DNA of 64,000 bases from Spirochaetaceae bacterium (GCA_020632655.1 JACKFD010000007.1:186001-250000); one strand, 5' to 3'. Shown: positions 33,491-42,918, counted from the first letter of the stretch. The notes: generated by a model from the sequence alone, not told the origin. A program made the numbers and translations.

Positions 33491-34666
33491 ATGTACATCG
33501 ACCTGACTCCCGAGCAGAAGACCCTGCGCCAGACCCTCCGGCGCTACTTCGAAGAGCTGATGACGCCCGACGTGCGGGCGAAGGTGAAGGGGATGGAGGG
33601 CGGCAAGCTCTACCGCGAGCTCGTCCGGAAGATCGGCCGCGACGGCTGGCTCGGCGTCGGCTGGCCGAAGGAGTTCGGCGGCGGCGGCATGACGATGGTC
33701 GAGCAGATGATCTTCCTCGAGGAGCAGCGCCGCTCGGGCGCGCCCTTCCCCTTCGTGACCGTCTCGACCGTCGGGCCCGCTCTCATCGATCACGGCTCGC
33801 CCGAGCAGAAGAAGGAGTACCTCCCGCGCATCCTCGCCGGCGAGTGCCACTTCTCGATCGGCTACAGCGAGCCCAACGCCGGCACCGACCTCGCGAGCCT
33901 GCAGACCCTCGCGGTCCAGGACGGCGACGACTGGGTCATCAACGGCACGAAGATGTTCACGAGCGGCGCGAACGACACGGACTACATCTGGCTCGCCGCC
34001 CGCACGGACCCGAAGGCCCCCAAGCACAAGGGCATCACGATCTTCATCGTGCCCGCGGACTCGAAGGGCTTCAGCGCCTCGCTCATCCACACGGTCGGCG
34101 GCTCGGCCACGGCCATGAGCTACTACGAGAACGTGCGCGTCCCGAAGGAGAACATCGTCGGCGGCCTGCACGGCGGCTGGAAGCTCATCACGACCCAGCT
34201 GAACCACGAGCGCGTCGGCCTCGCCGCCTTCGGCTCCGCTTGTTATGCGCGGACCGAGAAGGTCATGGAGTGGGCCCGCGACACGGAGACGCCCGAGGGC
34301 GGCAAGATGATCGACCTGCCCTGGGTCCAGCACAACCTGGCGGAGGTCTTCGCACGCATCGAGGCGATGAAGCTGATGAACTGGCGGATGGCCGCGGCGC
34401 TCGAGACGGGCTTCGTGAATCCCGCCGACGCGTCGGCGGTCAAGGTCTACGGAACCGAGGTCGTGCTCGAGGTCTACCGCCTCCTGCAGGAGATCATCGG
34501 GCCGGCAGCCCTCGTCGCCGGCGGATCTCCCGCCGCGCAGATCAACGGTGAGATCGAGCACGAGTCCCGACTCGGCACGATCAACACCTTCGGCGGCGGC
34601 GTGAACGAGATCCAGCGCGAGATCGTCTCGATGGCCGGCCTGCGCATGCCGCGCGTGCCGCGTTAG
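33491..34666 (+). CDS. Acyl-CoA dehydrogenase, long subunit of a probable heteromeric pair
   Basis: 391 residues. N-terminal MYIDLTPEQKTLRQTLRRYF, the loop CHFSIGYSEPNAGTDLASL (about residues 119-137) and GGKMIDLPWVQHNLAEVFA. The helix TQLNHERVGLAAFG (about residue 240) places a Glu-Arg pair where a catalytic Glu sits in some family members. No RxxFG motif is visible. The gene at 35269 has that motif and lacks the ER, suggesting a ChsE-like alpha2beta2 pair (inference). First gene of cluster 2. Confidence 0.92.
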   Translation: MYIDLTPEQKTLRQTLRRYFEELMTPDVRAKVKGMEGGKLYRELVRKIGRDGWLGVGWPKEFGGGGMTMVEQMIFLEEQRRSGAPFPFVTVSTVGPALIDHGSPEQKKEYLPRILAGECHFSIGYSEPNAGTDLASLQTLAVQDGDDWVINGTKMFTSGANDTDYIWLAARTDPKAPKHKGITIFIVPADSKGFSASLIHTVGGSATAMSYYENVRVPKENIVGGLHGGWKLITTQLNHERVGLAAFGSACYARTEKVMEWARDTETPEGGKMIDLPWVQHNLAEVFARIEAMKLMNWRMAAALETGFVNPADASAVKVYGTEVVLEVYRLLQEIIGPAALVAGGSPAAQINGEIEHESRLGTINTFGGGVNEIQREIVSMAGLRMPRVPR

Positions 34667-34675
34667 GTCGCGCCG

Positions 34676-35251
34676 ATGAGCACGAACGAAGGAAAGACGG
34701 CCGCGCTCGAGGGTGAGGCCCTGATGAAGGTGCTCGAGTCCTACGCGGGCACGCAGGACGGGGCGCCGGGCAGCTGCCCCTATCCCGTGAACGACGCGAT
34801 GATCCACCATTGGTGCGACGCGATCGGGGACCGCAATCCCGCCTACCTCGATCGCGGGTTCGCCGAGAGCTCGTCGCACGGCGGGATCATCGCGCCGCCG
34901 ACGATGCTGCAGGCCTGGACGATGCGCGGGCTGCGGCCGCCGACGCCCGAGGAAGAGGCCTGGGCGAAGGAGGCGGGCGACCGCAAGAGCGTGCTCCAGG
35001 TGCTCGATGCCGCCGGCTTCACGTCGGTCGTCGCGACCAACTGCGAGCAGGAGTACTTCCGGGAGCTGCATCCCGGAGACCAGCTGACGCACGTCGTCGA
35101 GATCGAGTCCGTGTCGCCGGAGAAGAAGACCGGGCTCGGGGTCGGTCATTTCGTGACGCAGCTCTACAAGTTCATGGATGCGGAGGGCGCGGTCGTGGGC
35201 ACGATGCGCTTCCGGATCCTCAAGTTCCGCCCGCCGCGCGCGGCCGACTGA
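34676..35251 (+). CDS. ChsH2-like MaoC/FAS1-type hot-dog protein without DUF35
   Basis: 191 residues. The segment IHHWCDAIGDRNPAYLDRGFAESSSHGG followed by IIAPPTMLQAWTM is the signature of FAS1-like dehydratase domains such as the N-terminal half of mycobacterial ChsH2, where it is fused to DUF35. Here the DUF35 part is absent, while a separate DUF35 gene exists in cluster 1 (15290). Predicted partner in the hydratase is the 36429 product. Spacing 9 bp from the acyl-CoA dehydrogenase. Confidence 0.8.
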   Translation: MSTNEGKTAALEGEALMKVLESYAGTQDGAPGSCPYPVNDAMIHHWCDAIGDRNPAYLDRGFAESSSHGGIIAPPTMLQAWTMRGLRPPTPEEEAWAKEAGDRKSVLQVLDAAGFTSVVATNCEQEYFRELHPGDQLTHVVEIESVSPEKKTGLGVGHFVTQLYKFMDAEGAVVGTMRFRILKFRPPRAAD

Positions 35252-35268
35252 TCGAAACGGAGCAAGAG

Positions 35269-36432
35269 ATGAACTTCCGATTCAGCGAAGAAGAAGAGGC
35301 GGCCCGCGAGCTCGCCGGCCAGATCCTCGAGGACGCGACCAGCTTCGATCGGATGCGCGAGGTCGAGCGCGAGGAGGACGGCCCCGGCTTCGACCGCGCC
35401 CTCTGGAGCCAGCTCGCCGAGGCGAACCTGCTCGGCGTCGCCCTCTCGGAGGATCAGGGCGGCCAGGGCTGGAGCTTCCTCGCCCTCTGCCTCGTGCTCG
35501 AGGAGGCCGGCCGCAACCTCGCGCCGCTGCCGCTGCTCGAGTCGATCGTGTACACGGCCCTGCCGATCGAGCGCTTCGGCTCCGACACGCTCAAGAAGGA
35601 ATGGCTGCCGAAGATCGCTTCGGGCCAGGCGATCCTGACGCCGGCCTTCTTCGAGATCGGCGATCCGGCCCTGTCGCGGCGCGCACGCACCCGCGCCACG
35701 GCCGACGGGACGAGCTGGAAGCTCACGGGCGAGAAGGTCTGCGTACCCTTCGCGGGCGGCGCCGATCGCCTGCTCGTGAGTGCCTCGAGCGACAAAGGCC
35801 TCGGTCTCTTCCTCGTCGCCCCGGATGCCCCGGGCGTCTCCCTCGAGCGACAGGAGACGACGGCCCACGAGCGTCAGTTCGTCGTGAAGCTCGACGGCGT
35901 GACGGTCGAGGCGGCCGACGTCCTGGCGCAACCCGGAAAGGGCGAGGGCGTGCTCGACTGGGTCGAGCCCCGCGCAGCGACGGCCCTCGCGGCGGTCGGC
36001 GTCGGCGTCGCCGAGGAAGGCCTGCGCCAGACGGCGGAGTACACGGCCTCACGCAAGCAGTTCGGGCGCGAGATCGGCTCCTTCCAGGGCGTCTCCCTGC
36101 GCGCGGCGGACGCGTACATCGACGTCGAGTCGATGCGCACGACGATGTGGCAGGCGGCCTGGCGGATCGATGCGGGCGTCGACGGCGTCGAGAAGGCGGC
36201 GGCGGTCGCGAAGTGGTGGGCCTGCATGGGCGGCCACCGGGTCTCGCATACCTGCCAGCATCTGCACGGCGGCATCGGTGCCGACGTCGACTACCCGATC
36301 CATCGCCACTTCCTGCGGCTCAAGCACGTCGCGATGACCCTCGGCGGCGCGAACGAGCAGCTCGCGAAGCTCGGCGGCCTGATCGCCGACGAGATCCGGG
36401 GCGGCAAGGCGGTCGGAGACATCCTGCAATGA
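35269..36432 (+). CDS. Acyl-CoA dehydrogenase, short subunit of a probable heteromeric pair
   Basis: 387 residues. FAD-contact motif RKQFGREIGSFQ (about residues 260-271) and a conserved C-terminal HLHGGIGADVDYPIHRHF. The catalytic-Glu loop normally following that bundle is not identifiable. Complementary to 33491. CGGAGCAAG lies before ATG 35269; stop overlaps the next start by 4 bp. Confidence 0.9.
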   Translation: MNFRFSEEEEAARELAGQILEDATSFDRMREVEREEDGPGFDRALWSQLAEANLLGVALSEDQGGQGWSFLALCLVLEEAGRNLAPLPLLESIVYTALPIERFGSDTLKKEWLPKIASGQAILTPAFFEIGDPALSRRARTRATADGTSWKLTGEKVCVPFAGGADRLLVSASSDKGLGLFLVAPDAPGVSLERQETTAHERQFVVKLDGVTVEAADVLAQPGKGEGVLDWVEPRAATALAAVGVGVAEEGLRQTAEYTASRKQFGREIGSFQGVSLRAADAYIDVESMRTTMWQAAWRIDAGVDGVEKAAAVAKWWACMGGHRVSHTCQHLHGGIGADVDYPIHRHFLRLKHVAMTLGGANEQLAKLGGLIADEIRGGKAVGDILQ

Positions 36433-36860
36433 GCGAAGCGAAGGCGCGACCGACCCGGCGGTTCGACTCGGTCAAGGTGGGCGACACGTTGCCGCCGCTC
36501 TCGGTGCCGCTCAGCCGGACGCTGATCGTCGCGACGGCGATCGCGTCGCGCGACTACCAGGACGTGCACCACGACCCGACCCTCGCCAAGGAGCGCGGGT
36601 CGCCCGACATCTTCATGAACATCCTGACGACGAACGGATTCGTCGGGCGCTTCGTGACGGACTGGACGGGACCCGAGGCAACGCTCCGCAAGGTCGACAT
36701 CCGACTCGGCGCGCCGAACTACCCCGGCGACGAGATGACGATCGAGGGCTCGGTCACGGCCCGGGACGAGAGCAACCGGACGGTCGAGGTGTCCCTGCGC
36801 GGACGCAATCGCCTCGGCGACCACGTGACCGGCAAGGTCGTCGTCGCGCTGCCGGCTTGA
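36429..36860 (+). CDS. MaoC-like enoyl-CoA hydratase, ChsH1-like
   Basis: 143 residues. The hydratase-2 active-site dyad is intact: D44 and H49 in RDYQDVHHDPTLAKERG (D-x4-H). This matches the small ChsH1 type, which hydrates the double bond made by ChsE-like dehydrogenases and works with a ChsH2-like partner (34676). Last gene of cluster 2; the CBS gene converges from the right. Confidence 0.88.
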   Translation: MSEAKARPTRRFDSVKVGDTLPPLSVPLSRTLIVATAIASRDYQDVHHDPTLAKERGSPDIFMNILTTNGFVGRFVTDWTGPEATLRKVDIRLGAPNYPGDEMTIEGSVTARDESNRTVEVSLRGRNRLGDHVTGKVVVALPA

Positions 36861-36884
36861 GCCCGGCGGCGGGCGGCCCCGAGC

Positions 36885-37346
36885 TCAGGCGGGCTGGACG
36901 TAGTCCGGGTAGCGCTTGCGAGACGAGCGCCCCAGGCTCATCGCCTCCATCCCGCGCAGCACGTCCCGCCGACTGACCTGCCCGAGCAGGCACCCGTCCT
37001 CGACGACCGGAAGGCGTCGGATCGGCGTCGTCAGGAAGTAGTGCGCGAGGGCGTAGATCCCGAGCGTCGGCGGCACCGTCCGGCCCCCGCGCGTCATGAA
37101 CTGCTCCACGCGAGCGCCCATCTCCGGATCGCCCTGATAGAACTCGTCGGAGGCGAGCATCCGCAGGCAGTCGAGCTCGGAGAGGATGCCGACGAGTCGC
37201 CCCGACTCGCCCACGACCGGTGCACCGGAGACCCCGTGCCGCAGCAGCGCCGTCAGAGCTTCGAGCAGTGGCTGCTCGGGGCGGAAGGTGAGCAGAGACG
37301 TGGTCATCAGGTCCCTGGCCGTCGGCAGTCGTTGGGGTTGTCGCAT
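36885..37346 (-). CDS. Two-CBS-domain protein
   Basis: 153 residues with two CBS motifs: LLRHGVSGAPVVGESGRLVGILSELD (about 35-60) and TTPIRRLPVVEDGCLLGQVSRRD (about 105-127). CBS pairs bind adenine nucleotides and regulate other proteins. GGAGGACACG precedes ATG 37346. No catalytic domain is attached, so it acts on a partner. The frame is open further upstream but without similarity. Confidence 0.9.
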   Translation of the reverse strand: MRQPQRLPTARDLMTTSLLTFRPEQPLLEALTALLRHGVSGAPVVGESGRLVGILSELDCLRMLASDEFYQGDPEMGARVEQFMTRGGRTVPPTLGIYALAHYFLTTPIRRLPVVEDGCLLGQVSRRDVLRGMEAMSLGRSSRKRYPDYVQPA

Positions 37347-37811
37347 CGTGTCCTCCGATCCTCGTCGTCTCTCGGGTTGGGTGGGCTTCGATCCGGCTCG
37401 GCTCCTCTCCTGCGTCCTCGTCCGTCGCTCGCCTCGTGGTGCCCCGACGCGCCGCTCGCATCCGCTCGCATGCCGCCGGTCCGGCCCCGCCCTCCGCGAG
37501 GACGGGGTTCCTCTTCGAAATTCCCGATGGCAGGCGGGGTGCGTACCTTGCAGCCCCCGGATGCCACTCCTATCGTACCCTCGCCGGAGAAGGGCCTTCA
37601 ACGACATTCTGGCAGAATGGTCGCCATCCAGCCCCCCGCCCTCCCGCGGGCGAGCCCCTTCGCCTAACACGCGGCCCCTGCCGGATGCCCGGTCGGCGCG
37701 ACCACCCGAGGCGCTCGATCGGGCGTTGCCCCGAGTCCCGCACCACGCGCCCACCACCTCGCGTGCAGCGCTGCTCAAGCGCCCTCGCACACGGTCCGAA
37801 AGGTCCGCGCA

Positions 37812-37840
37812 GCGGCCTCGGGAAGGGCTCTCGAGGCCGC
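37812..37840 (+). terminator. Stem-loop in the nqrA upstream region
   Basis: A perfect 9-bp stem, GCGGCCTCG (37812-37820) and CGAGGCCGC (37832-37840), with two extra pairs inside. It lies 8 bp before a candidate -35 and could end upstream transcription. Confidence 0.4.
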
Positions 37841-37847
37841 AACTCTG

Positions 37848-37876
37848 TTGAAAGAACCCCTGTGGGACTCTACTCT
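37848..37876 (+). promoter_or_regulatory. Candidate promoter for the nqr operon
   Basis: TTGAAA (5 of 6) and TACTCT (3 of 6) separated by 17 bp, about 370 bp before nqrA. Weak, but the best match in the gap together with the site at 37548-37576. Confidence 0.3.
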
Positions 37877-38242
37877 CTCGCGCGTTCCGGCGGGCGGATG
37901 CAGACGAGGACGCCGCTGGCTTCGCAACGGAGCGCCGGGTGCGGTCGCAGACCCGGCGGGCGATCCGAAACCGAACGCTACGACTCTCGACGCGAGTCTC
38001 GGAGGGCGTCTCCGGGCCTCGCCGGGAATTCCGTCCGATTGAGCGAGTCCCCTTCGCCCCCGCGCTCCATCCGGGCGCGGCGACGAAGCGGGTAGCACGA
38101 AGGACCCGCGAACACGGCCGTACCACCATCAACGGGCCGGAATGCGTCGAGGGGCGCAACCCGACCGTTTCCCGCCGCAGCGGCGACGGGGCTCGAGCCG
38201 TCCGAGCCCCGGTCCCGGCCCCGGCATCGACACCGAGCGAAC

Positions 38243-39631
38243 ATGGCATTGCACAAGATCGAGAAGGGCCTCGACCTCCCGATTCCCGGGAAACCGCTTC
38301 AGGTCGTGCGAGGTACGTCCCCCTGCTCGCGAGTCGCCGTCCTCGCCGACGACTTTCCCGGCATGAAGCCGCGGATGCAGGTAGAGGAAGGCCAGACCGT
38401 GAAGCGCGGCCAGGTCCTCTTCGAAGACCGCAAGATGCCGGGCGTGCTCCATACCGCCCCGGCCGCGGGACGCGTCGTCGGCATCCATCGCGGCGAGAAG
38501 CGAGCCCTGCAATCGATCGTGATCGATCTGTCCGACGGCGAGCGACGTGGTGCGCCGGCCGACGACGAATTCCAGCCCTTCGAGCACTACACGGGTGCGC
38601 CGGTCGAGTCGCTCTCGGCGGAGAGCGTCCGCTCGCTGCTCGTCGAGTCGGGCCTGTGGACCGCGATCCGCCAGCGCCCCTACAGCAAGGTCCCCTCGCC
38701 GGAGTCGAGCGCCGACGCCCTCTTCGTCACGGGGATCGACACGCATCCGCTGGCACCGCTGCCCGAGGTGGCTCTGGCGGATCGGATGGACGACTTCCGC
38801 GCGGGCCTCGCGCTGGTCGCGAAGCTCGTCGACGGTCCGACCTTCCTCTGCGTCGCGCCCCACTCCGAGCTCGCCGAGCGAGCACCCGCCGGCGTGCGCG
38901 TCGAGACCTTCGACGGGCCGCATCCCGCCGGTACCGTGGGCCTCCACATCCACCTCCTGCGCCCGGTCAACCGCAATCGCAGCGTCTGGCACATCGGCTA
39001 CCAGGACGTCGCCGCCGTCGGCGCCCTCTTCCGGACGGGCCGCCTCGACCCGACCCGCGTGGTCTCGGTCGCGGGACCGGTCGTCGAGGATCCCCGGCTC
39101 GAGCGCACCCGGATCGGCGCCTGCGTGAGCGAGATCGTCGGGGCGGACCTCGCCCGCGCCGGCGACCGCGAGGTCCGCGCGATCTCGGGCTCGGTCCTCT
39201 CGGGCAAGCGGACCCACGGCGACGTCTTCGACTTCATGGGCCGCTACGACCGACAGATCACGCTCCTCGAAGAGGACCGCGAGAACGTCTTCCTCGGCTG
39301 GCTGACGCCCGGCCCGCAGATGCACTCCGTCACGGGCATCTACCTGTCGAAGCTCTTCAAGCCGAAGCGCTTCAAGTTCACGACGAACACGAACGGATCC
39401 CAACGCGCGATGGTGCCGATCGGCCTCTACGAGAAGGTGATGCCGATGGACCTGATGCCGACCTTCCTGCTGCGCTCGCTGATCGTGGGCGACACGGAGA
39501 AGGCCGAGCAGCTCGGCGTCCTCGAGCTCGACGAAGAGGATCTGGGACTCTGCACCTACGTCTGCCCGGGCAAGGTCAACTACGGCCCGATCCTGCGAAA
39601 GAACCTCGAGATGATCGAGAAGGAGGGTTGA
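38243..39631 (+). CDS. nqrA: Na+-translocating NADH:quinone reductase subunit A
   Basis: 462 residues, normal for NqrA, the peripheral subunit of the membrane complex. MALHKIEKGLDLPIPGKP at the N-terminus is the family opening; a carboxyl-biotin-like barrel and a Rossmann domain follow. The complex oxidises NADH, reduces ubiquinone and pumps Na+. First gene of nqrABCDEF, 7 bp before nqrB. Confidence 0.96.
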   Translation: MALHKIEKGLDLPIPGKPLQVVRGTSPCSRVAVLADDFPGMKPRMQVEEGQTVKRGQVLFEDRKMPGVLHTAPAAGRVVGIHRGEKRALQSIVIDLSDGERRGAPADDEFQPFEHYTGAPVESLSAESVRSLLVESGLWTAIRQRPYSKVPSPESSADALFVTGIDTHPLAPLPEVALADRMDDFRAGLALVAKLVDGPTFLCVAPHSELAERAPAGVRVETFDGPHPAGTVGLHIHLLRPVNRNRSVWHIGYQDVAAVGALFRTGRLDPTRVVSVAGPVVEDPRLERTRIGACVSEIVGADLARAGDREVRAISGSVLSGKRTHGDVFDFMGRYDRQITLLEEDRENVFLGWLTPGPQMHSVTGIYLSKLFKPKRFKFTTNTNGSQRAMVPIGLYEKVMPMDLMPTFLLRSLIVGDTEKAEQLGVLELDEEDLGLCTYVCPGKVNYGPILRKNLEMIEKEG

Positions 39632-39638
39632 GGGGGCG

Positions 39639-40859
39639 ATGAAGTTCCTGAAGGACGCACACCTCAACGTCAAGCACCACTTCGAGAAGGGCGGGAAGCT
39701 CGAGTTCTTCTACCCGCTCTGGGAGGCCCAGTTCACGGGCCTCTTCACGCCCGGCGAGGTGACGCGCACGGCCTCGCACGTGCGAGACGGTCTCGACAAC
39801 AAGCGGCTGATGATCACGGTCGTGATCGCGCTGCTGCCCTGCATGCTGATGGCCATGTACAACACGGGCTATCAGGCGCTGCTGGCGATGGCCCAGGGCG
39901 CCGTACCGATCGAAGGCTGGCGCTCGGCGCTCTACCAGGGCGTCGGCCTGCCCTTCGACTTCAAGAGCCCGATCGCCTGCGTGATCTACGGCGCGCTCCA
40001 CTACGTGCCCGTCGTGATCGCATCCATGGCGACCGGCGGAATCGTCGAGCCGCTCGTCGCGATGATCCGCAAGCACGAGATCAACGAGGGCTTCCTCGTG
40101 ACGGGCATGCTGATCCCGCTGACGCTGCCGCCGACGATCCCGCTCTGGATGGTCGTGATCGGCACGATCTTCGGCATCGTCTTCGCGAAGGAGATCTTCG
40201 GCGGGACGGGTATGAACTTCCTGAACCCCGCGCTCACGACGCGCGCCTTCCTCTTCTTCGCCTACCCGGCGGCGATGAGCGGCGACTCGACCTGGATCGC
40301 GGCCGACTTCTCCGCCGTCGACTCCTTCTCGGGCGCGACGCTGCTGGCCCAGGCCGCGGCCTCGGGCCAGGCGGCGCTGGCCCACGCGAGCTGGACGAAC
40401 GCGTTCCTGGGCTTCATCCCCGGCTCGATGGGCGAGACCTCGACGCTGGCCTGCCTGCTGGGCGCGCTGCTGCTCGTCTGGACCGGGATCGGCTCCTGGC
40501 GGACGATGGCCGGGATCCTGTTCGGGACGATCGCGATGGCGGGCTTCCTGAACGTGGCGGGCTCGGACACGAACCCGATGTTCGGCGTGCCCTGGTACTG
40601 GCATGCCGTGATGGGCGGCTGGGCCTTCGGCGCGGTCTACATGGCGACGGACCCGGTCTCGAGCGCGTTCACGAATGCGGGCAAGCTGATCTACGGGGCG
40701 ATGATCGGCATCCTGGTCGTGCTGATCCGGGTCGTGAACCCGGCGTATCCCGAGGGCATGATGCTCGCGATCCTGTTCATGAACATGTTCGCGCCGCTGA
40801 TCGACCACTTCTTCATCCAGGCGAACATCCGCCGGAGGGAAGCACGCTATGCAGCATAG
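39639..40859 (+). CDS. nqrB: Na+-NQR subunit B
   Basis: 406 residues, ten or so membrane helices. The covalent FMN site is SGAT at residues 231-234, with Thr234 the flavin-linked residue, attached by ApbE. NqrB also holds riboflavin and the quinone site. The stop overlaps nqrC by 11 bp, so translation is coupled. Confidence 0.97.
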   Translation: MKFLKDAHLNVKHHFEKGGKLEFFYPLWEAQFTGLFTPGEVTRTASHVRDGLDNKRLMITVVIALLPCMLMAMYNTGYQALLAMAQGAVPIEGWRSALYQGVGLPFDFKSPIACVIYGALHYVPVVIASMATGGIVEPLVAMIRKHEINEGFLVTGMLIPLTLPPTIPLWMVVIGTIFGIVFAKEIFGGTGMNFLNPALTTRAFLFFAYPAAMSGDSTWIAADFSAVDSFSGATLLAQAAASGQAALAHASWTNAFLGFIPGSMGETSTLACLLGALLLVWTGIGSWRTMAGILFGTIAMAGFLNVAGSDTNPMFGVPWYWHAVMGGWAFGAVYMATDPVSSAFTNAGKLIYGAMIGILVVLIRVVNPAYPEGMMLAILFMNMFAPLIDHFFIQANIRRREARYAA

Positions 40860-41628
40860 TACGGGCTACATCATCGGCTTCGCCGTCGCTGTCTGCCTCG
40901 TCTGCGCGCTCTTCGTCTCGTCGGCCGCGGTCGGTCTGAAGGAGCGGCAGGAGCAGAACCGGCTGCTCGATCGCCAGAAGAAGGTGCTCACGGTCGCCGG
41001 ACTGATCGAGGAAGGACAGGAGCTCTCGAGCACGGAGGTCTCCTCGCTCTTCGACGCGAACATCCAGCAGAAGGTGATCGACCTCCGCACGGGCGAGGTC
41101 GTCTCCGACGTCGACGTCGCCAGCTTCGACCAGCAGGAGGCCGCCTCCGATCCGGCCCGGAGCTTCGAGGCGCCGGAGAACGATTCCCGCATCCGCCGCC
41201 TCCCGAACCACGCGCTGGTCTTCGACGTGGTCCGGGACGGTAAGCTCGCCGCGCTGATCATCCCCGTCGAAGGCTACGGCCTCTGGGGCACCCTCTACGG
41301 CTACCTCGCGCTCGAGCCCGACGCCCGCACGATCGTCGGCATCACCTTCTACAAGCACGAGGAGACGCCGGGCCTGGGCGGCGAGGTCGACAACCCGCGC
41401 TGGAAGGCGTTGTGGCCGGGTCGGCTCGCCTACGACGATCGGGGCAACCCCGCGATCGGCGTCAAGAAGGGCCCCGCCGGACCGCCGTCGGAGGATCCGT
41501 ATCGCGTCGACGGCCTCTCCGGTGCGACGCTCACGAGCCGCGGCGTGACCGCGCTGCTGCGCTTCTGGCTCGGCGACGATGGCTTCGGTCCCTACCTCGA
41601 GAAGTTCCGCGCGTCCGCCCGCGCCTGA
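40849..41628 (+). CDS. nqrC: Na+-NQR subunit C
   Basis: 259 residues. One N-terminal membrane helix (residues 7-29), then a periplasmic FMN_bind domain. The second covalent flavin site is SGAT at 224-227 (Thr227) in DGLSGATLTS. Electrons pass from NqrB/D/E to NqrC and onward. Starts inside nqrB. Confidence 0.97.
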   Translation: MQHSTGYIIGFAVAVCLVCALFVSSAAVGLKERQEQNRLLDRQKKVLTVAGLIEEGQELSSTEVSSLFDANIQQKVIDLRTGEVVSDVDVASFDQQEAASDPARSFEAPENDSRIRRLPNHALVFDVVRDGKLAALIIPVEGYGLWGTLYGYLALEPDARTIVGITFYKHEETPGLGGEVDNPRWKALWPGRLAYDDRGNPAIGVKKGPAGPPSEDPYRVDGLSGATLTSRGVTALLRFWLGDDGFGPYLEKFRASARA

Positions 41629-41690
41629 AGTCCCCGCCGACACATCCGGCCAACGCACCCGACCGACCGACCCACGCAGAGGACGACCCC

Positions 41691-42365
41691 ATGGCAGAGA
41701 TCTCGCCCCGCGAAGCACTCGTCGACCCGCTCTTCAACAACAACCCGATCGCGCTCCAGGTGCTCGGCATCTGCTCCGCCCTCGCGGTCACGACGAAGAT
41801 GGATACGGCGCTGGTCATGTGTCTCGCGGTGACCGCCGTGACGGCGCTCTCGAACTTCTCGATCTCGCTCTTGCGCAACCAGATCCCCGCCAGCATCCGG
41901 ATCATCGTCCAGCTCGTCGTGATCGCCTCGCTCGTGATCGTGACCGACCAGATCCTGCAGGCCTTCGTCTACGACATCGCGAAAGAGCTCTCGGTCTTCG
42001 TCGGCCTCATCATCACGAACTGCATCGTGATGGGTCGCGCCGAGGCGTTCGCCATGCAGAACCCGCCGAAGCTCTCGTTCATCGACGGCGTCGCGAACGG
42101 CCTGGGCTACTCGATCGTGCTGCTGGCCGTCGCCTTCTGCCGCGAGCTGCTCGGATCCGGGTCGCTCTTCGGCGTCACGATCCTGAACCCCGTCAACCAG
42201 GGCGGGTGGTACGTCCCGAACGGCCTGATGCTGCTGGCACCGGCCGCGTTCTTCCTGATCGGCTGCTTCATCTGGGCCGTCCGATCCTGGAAGCCCGAAC
42301 AGATCGAAGAGGAGTTGCATGTTGGAGCACTACTTGAGCTTGGCAACCAAGGCCATCTTCGTTGA
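41691..42365 (+). CDS. nqrD: Na+-NQR subunit D
   Basis: 224 residues with six membrane helices; RnfE-like. The family end, WKPEQIEEE, is followed by 17 extra residues that run into nqrE. The overlap with nqrE is 47 bp, unusually long. Cys in the helices (ITNCIVMGRAEAF) helps ligate the Fe centre with NqrE. Confidence 0.95.
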   Translation: MAEISPREALVDPLFNNNPIALQVLGICSALAVTTKMDTALVMCLAVTAVTALSNFSISLLRNQIPASIRIIVQLVVIASLVIVTDQILQAFVYDIAKELSVFVGLIITNCIVMGRAEAFAMQNPPKLSFIDGVANGLGYSIVLLAVAFCRELLGSGSLFGVTILNPVNQGGWYVPNGLMLLAPAAFFLIGCFIWAVRSWKPEQIEEELHVGALLELGNQGHLR

Positions 42366-42918
42366 GAACATGGCCCTGGCCTTCTTCCTGGGGATGTGCT
42401 CCTTCATTGCCATCTCCAAGAAGGTCGAGAACGCGATCGGCCTCGGCATCGCCGTCACCTTCGTCCTCGGGATCACCTGCCCGCTGAACCAGGCGCTGAA
42501 CGAGCTCCTGCTCGACAAGGGCGCCGTCTTCGAGGGCGTGGATCTCGGCTTCCTGCGCTTCCTGACCTTCATCGGGACGATCGCAGCGGCCGTGCAGATC
42601 GTGGAGATGGTCCTCGATCGCTACTCGCCGGATCTCTACAACGCCCTCGGCGTGTTCCTTCCCTTGATCGCGGTCAACTGCGCGATCCTGGGCGCCTCGC
42701 TCTTCATGGAGAAGCGCGGCTACTCGCTCGGCGAGGCGACGGTCTTCGGGGTCGGGTCGGGGCTCGGTTGGTTCCTTGCCGTCGTGGCCCTCGCAGCCGT
42801 CCGCGAGAAGCTTCGGTACAGCAACGTACCGGGCCCCCTGCGCGGTCTCGGCATCACGTTCATCACGGTGGGACTCATGTCGGTCGGCTTCATGGCCTTC
42901 GCGGGCATTCAGCTCTGA
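42319..42918 (+). CDS. nqrE: Na+-NQR subunit E
   Basis: 199 residues, six helices. Cys residues in LGITCPLNQ and AVNCAILG match the Fe-binding positions shared with NqrD. The start ATG follows GAAGAGGAG inside the nqrD coding sequence. A tandem repeat region separates it from nqrF. Confidence 0.96.
   Translation: MLEHYLSLATKAIFVENMALAFFLGMCSFIAISKKVENAIGLGIAVTFVLGITCPLNQALNELLLDKGAVFEGVDLGFLRFLTFIGTIAAAVQIVEMVLDRYSPDLYNALGVFLPLIAVNCAILGASLFMEKRGYSLGEATVFGVGSGLGWFLAVVALAAVREKLRYSNVPGPLRGLGITFITVGLMSVGFMAFAGIQL

Larger units (their letters stand above)
37347..38242. other. 896-bp intergenic region between CBS gene and nqrA
   Basis: No protein with recognisable features is supported on either strand. 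It holds a hairpin (37812-37840) and candidate promoters facing nqrA: TTGAAA (37848-37853), 17 bp, TACTCT (37871-37876), and TTGCAG (37548-37553), 17 bp, TATCGT (37571-37576). Its length suggests a long nqr leader or an unrecognised small RNA. Confidence 0.5.
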
